In this document: positions 62,253-64,000 of the stretch, piece after piece | How the letters are laid out: every line of letters begins with the position of its first letter | How positions within the stretch are numbered: the first letter of the stretch is position 1 | Assembly: GCA_947646735.1 (NCBI GenBank) | Contig: CANTFK010000713.1 | Location: 62,001 to 126,000, forward strand | DNA length: 64,000 bases | Direction: 5' to 3' | Source: Peronospora farinosa | Lineage: Eukaryota; Oomycota; Peronosporomycetes; Peronosporales; Peronosporaceae | The notes under the pieces: generated by a model | Seen by the model: only the letters and a program-made list of their open reading frames with translations | Databases searched by the model: none | Told to the model about the DNA's origin: nothing | Translations under genes and position numbers: made by a program

Positions 62253-64000
62253 GACGGTTTCTATCAGATCCTCATGAGGGACAGTGACATTCCGTTCACT
62301 GCGGTCAGCACCCCAAGCGGGATGCTTTGGGAGTGGTTAGTCATGTCACAAGGTCTTAAGAATGCTCTAGCTACGTGTAATCGGATGGTGACACAAGTAC
62401 TTCGCCCACTTCGCGACTTTGCACCGAGCTACTTTGACGACATTTTCGTTCACAGCCGCGCTGACAAAAGCTCAGCGCTATGGAGGTACACCTTCGACAC
62501 TTGAAACAGGTGTTTCAAGTTATGCGCGAGAATAAATTGTATGCGAATTTGAAGAAATGTGTCTTCTGCGCTCCCGAGATTCCAGTACTCGGTTGTTACG
62601 TCAGCAAGGAAGGTGTCCGCGCTGATCCTGAGAAGATCTCATCGATCTGTTCCTGGCCAACGCCCAGGAACCAAACTGAATTACGTCAATGGCTCGGTCT
62701 GGCGAATTACTTGCATAAGTATACAAAGAATTATGCTGAGCTAATTCAGCCATTATCGACTTTGCTCAAGAAAGATGCAGTATGGTTATGGACGGCAGAA
62801 CATCAATCTTCCTTCGACTCCGTAAAGAAGAGCTTTTTCGAGGCACCGGTGCTGATGTTACCTGATGACTCTAAGCAATTCCACGTCGTGTGCGACGCGA
62901 GCAATTTCGCTATAGGATGTGCCCTCATGCAATTTGATGACGAGGGTCGAGAGCGCGTCGTGAGTTTTCAATCACGACAGATGAAACCTGCCGAGAAAAA
63001 TTATCCGGTACACGACAAGGAACTTTTGGCTATGCGTTACGCGCTATTCAATTTTAGAGTATATTTGCTCGGTGAAAAGATGTTTTCTATCTACACAGAT
63101 CACGCATCATTGCGTACCGCCGTCAAGAGTCCTCACTTGTCCCAGCGTACGGCACGGTGGTTGTCATTTTTTGCCGAGTATAATTTTGTGGTGCATTACA
63201 AGCCTGGCAAGAATAACATTCTCGCTGACGCGCTTTCTCGTCGTCCTGATTACGATTCTCGGCGTGATATGGGTCATCAAACGGAGTATGTTGATGACGA
63301 CGAAGATATCTGTGTGTGTTGTATTGAACTGGGACTTAATGCGATGATTTCGACCCCCGTGCTTTCGATCCGAACTCAGATCGCTGAATCCTACGCGAAT
63401 GATTCCTTCTATGCAGAAATCATCAACTATCTCAGGGACCCGAGCGAGAAATTACTCGCGAAGTTGACGAAACCAACACGCGACAACATCAAGCGTTACG
63501 CGCTTGACGGTCCGTTGCTGACGTACACGATGGACGTCTTTGATTCCCCACGTGTCGTCATCCCTGCTGATGACGACCTTCGAGCCAGGTTGGTTTATGA
63601 ATTTCACGACAGCCCAGCTGGCGGACACCTGGGTCGCGAAAAGACGTTTGCGGCTATTTCTCTCGTATTTTTCTGGCCGCGAATGTATTAGTACAGCCAG
63701 AAATGGGTGCGCTCATGTGAAACCTGTCAGCGTGTGAATCCCGTGCCGTCCTCACAAGCCCCATTGCGTCCGCTTCCGATTGCTACGGAAGCATGGCGCT
63801 CGGTCAGCATGGATTATATCTTTGGACTTCCACCGGATAAACAGAAACGCACAGGCGTATTGGTTCTAGTGGATCGATTCAGCATAATGGTGCATTTTGC
63901 TCCGGTCTCCGCCATCATTACGGCGAAGACGACAGCGAAGATCTTCATTGATCTTATCTTTAGACATCACGATTTGCCAGAATCTATTGTTTCGGACCGT
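62253..64000 (+). pseudogene. Older gypsy: second half of RT, RNase H, integrase (runs off window)
   Basis: The sequence resumes with DGFYQILMRDSDIPFTAVST and SYFDDIFVHSRA (palm Asp pair). A one-base shift near 62480 leads to the frame 62480-63691: RT connection, then RNase H (VVCDASNFAIGCALMQFDDE, TDHASLRTAVKSPHL), then NNILADALSRRPDY and the integrase zinc region (FHDSPAGGHLGREKTFAAI). A single TAG at 63689-63691 interrupts it. In the same frame CETCQRVNPVPSS completes the zinc site, and the integrase core starts (SMDYIFGLPPDKQKRTGVLV). The window ends at ESIVSDR, the second catalytic Asp. Confidence 0.9.

Larger units (their letters stand above)
42155..64000 (+). mobile_element. Ty3/gypsy element interrupted by two nested LTR insertions
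   Basis: Its 5' LTR ends GTTACA at 42154; the LTR start was not found. Gag is 42181-43010 and resumes at 53419 after a 10.4-kb insertion (43011-53418). Zinc knuckle, protease and the first half of RT run to 55492. RT resumes at about 62253 after a second insertion (55493-62252). RNase H and integrase run past the window end. Frameshifts, stops and an altered protease Asp show it is dead. Confidence 0.9.

Overview
The window looks like a repeat-rich stretch of an oomycete nuclear genome, most likely Peronosporales (Phytophthora or a downy mildew). The reasons are: spliced genes with very short introns (68-97 bp); Ty3/gypsy proteins ending in a chromodomain; gypsy elements with an added second RNase H; and a start-site sequence at 30004-30020 close to the oomycete initiator consensus. 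No bacterial-style operons, rRNA, tRNA or CRISPR features were seen.

Only four host genes are supported. They are a D-2-hydroxyacid dehydrogenase of the glyoxylate/hydroxypyruvate reductase type (14218-15302, minus, 2 exons), a ceramide synthase of the LAG1/TLC family (15963-17180, plus, 3 exons), the mitochondrial tRNA-modifying protein MTO1/MnmG (26842-29066, minus, 3 exons) and a small two-helix membrane protein (29689-29976, minus). The first two are divergent across 660 bp. The ceramide synthase and MTO1 are convergent and were probably about 200 bp apart until a 9.4-kb LINE landed between them, leaving a 12-bp target duplication.

Everything else is mobile DNA or its remains. 1-785 and 5855-6640 are imperfect inverted arms built of a short palindrome; between them lie an unidentified stretch and a gypsy fragment (gag-protease only). 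6833-12136 is a decayed Ty1/copia element. 17370-26818 is the LINE, with a gag-like ORF1, an OTU-like cysteine protease ORF2 and an endonuclease-RT ORF3. 31430-37938 is a gypsy element with two good LTRs whose pol segment is inverted. 38980-41875 is an unidentified broken ORF split by a solo LTR (39717-41629). 42155-64000 is a gypsy element interrupted twice by one LTR family: once by a young full element (43011-53418) and once by a solo LTR (55493-62252) that holds about 48 copies of a 120-bp satellite.

The most interesting signals are: (a) different tandem arrays at the same U3 position in every LTR of this last family, one of them grown into a satellite with 11 GATC sites per 120 bp; (b) a -1 frameshift signal at the gag-pol junction of the young element, whose pol has a second RNase H but no integrase; (c) gypsy elements whose coding and LTR sequence is packed with short perfect hairpins; (d) the OTU-like domain in the LINE; (e) the inverted pol segment. 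All assignments come from reading the sequence and recalled family motifs; no database search was run.
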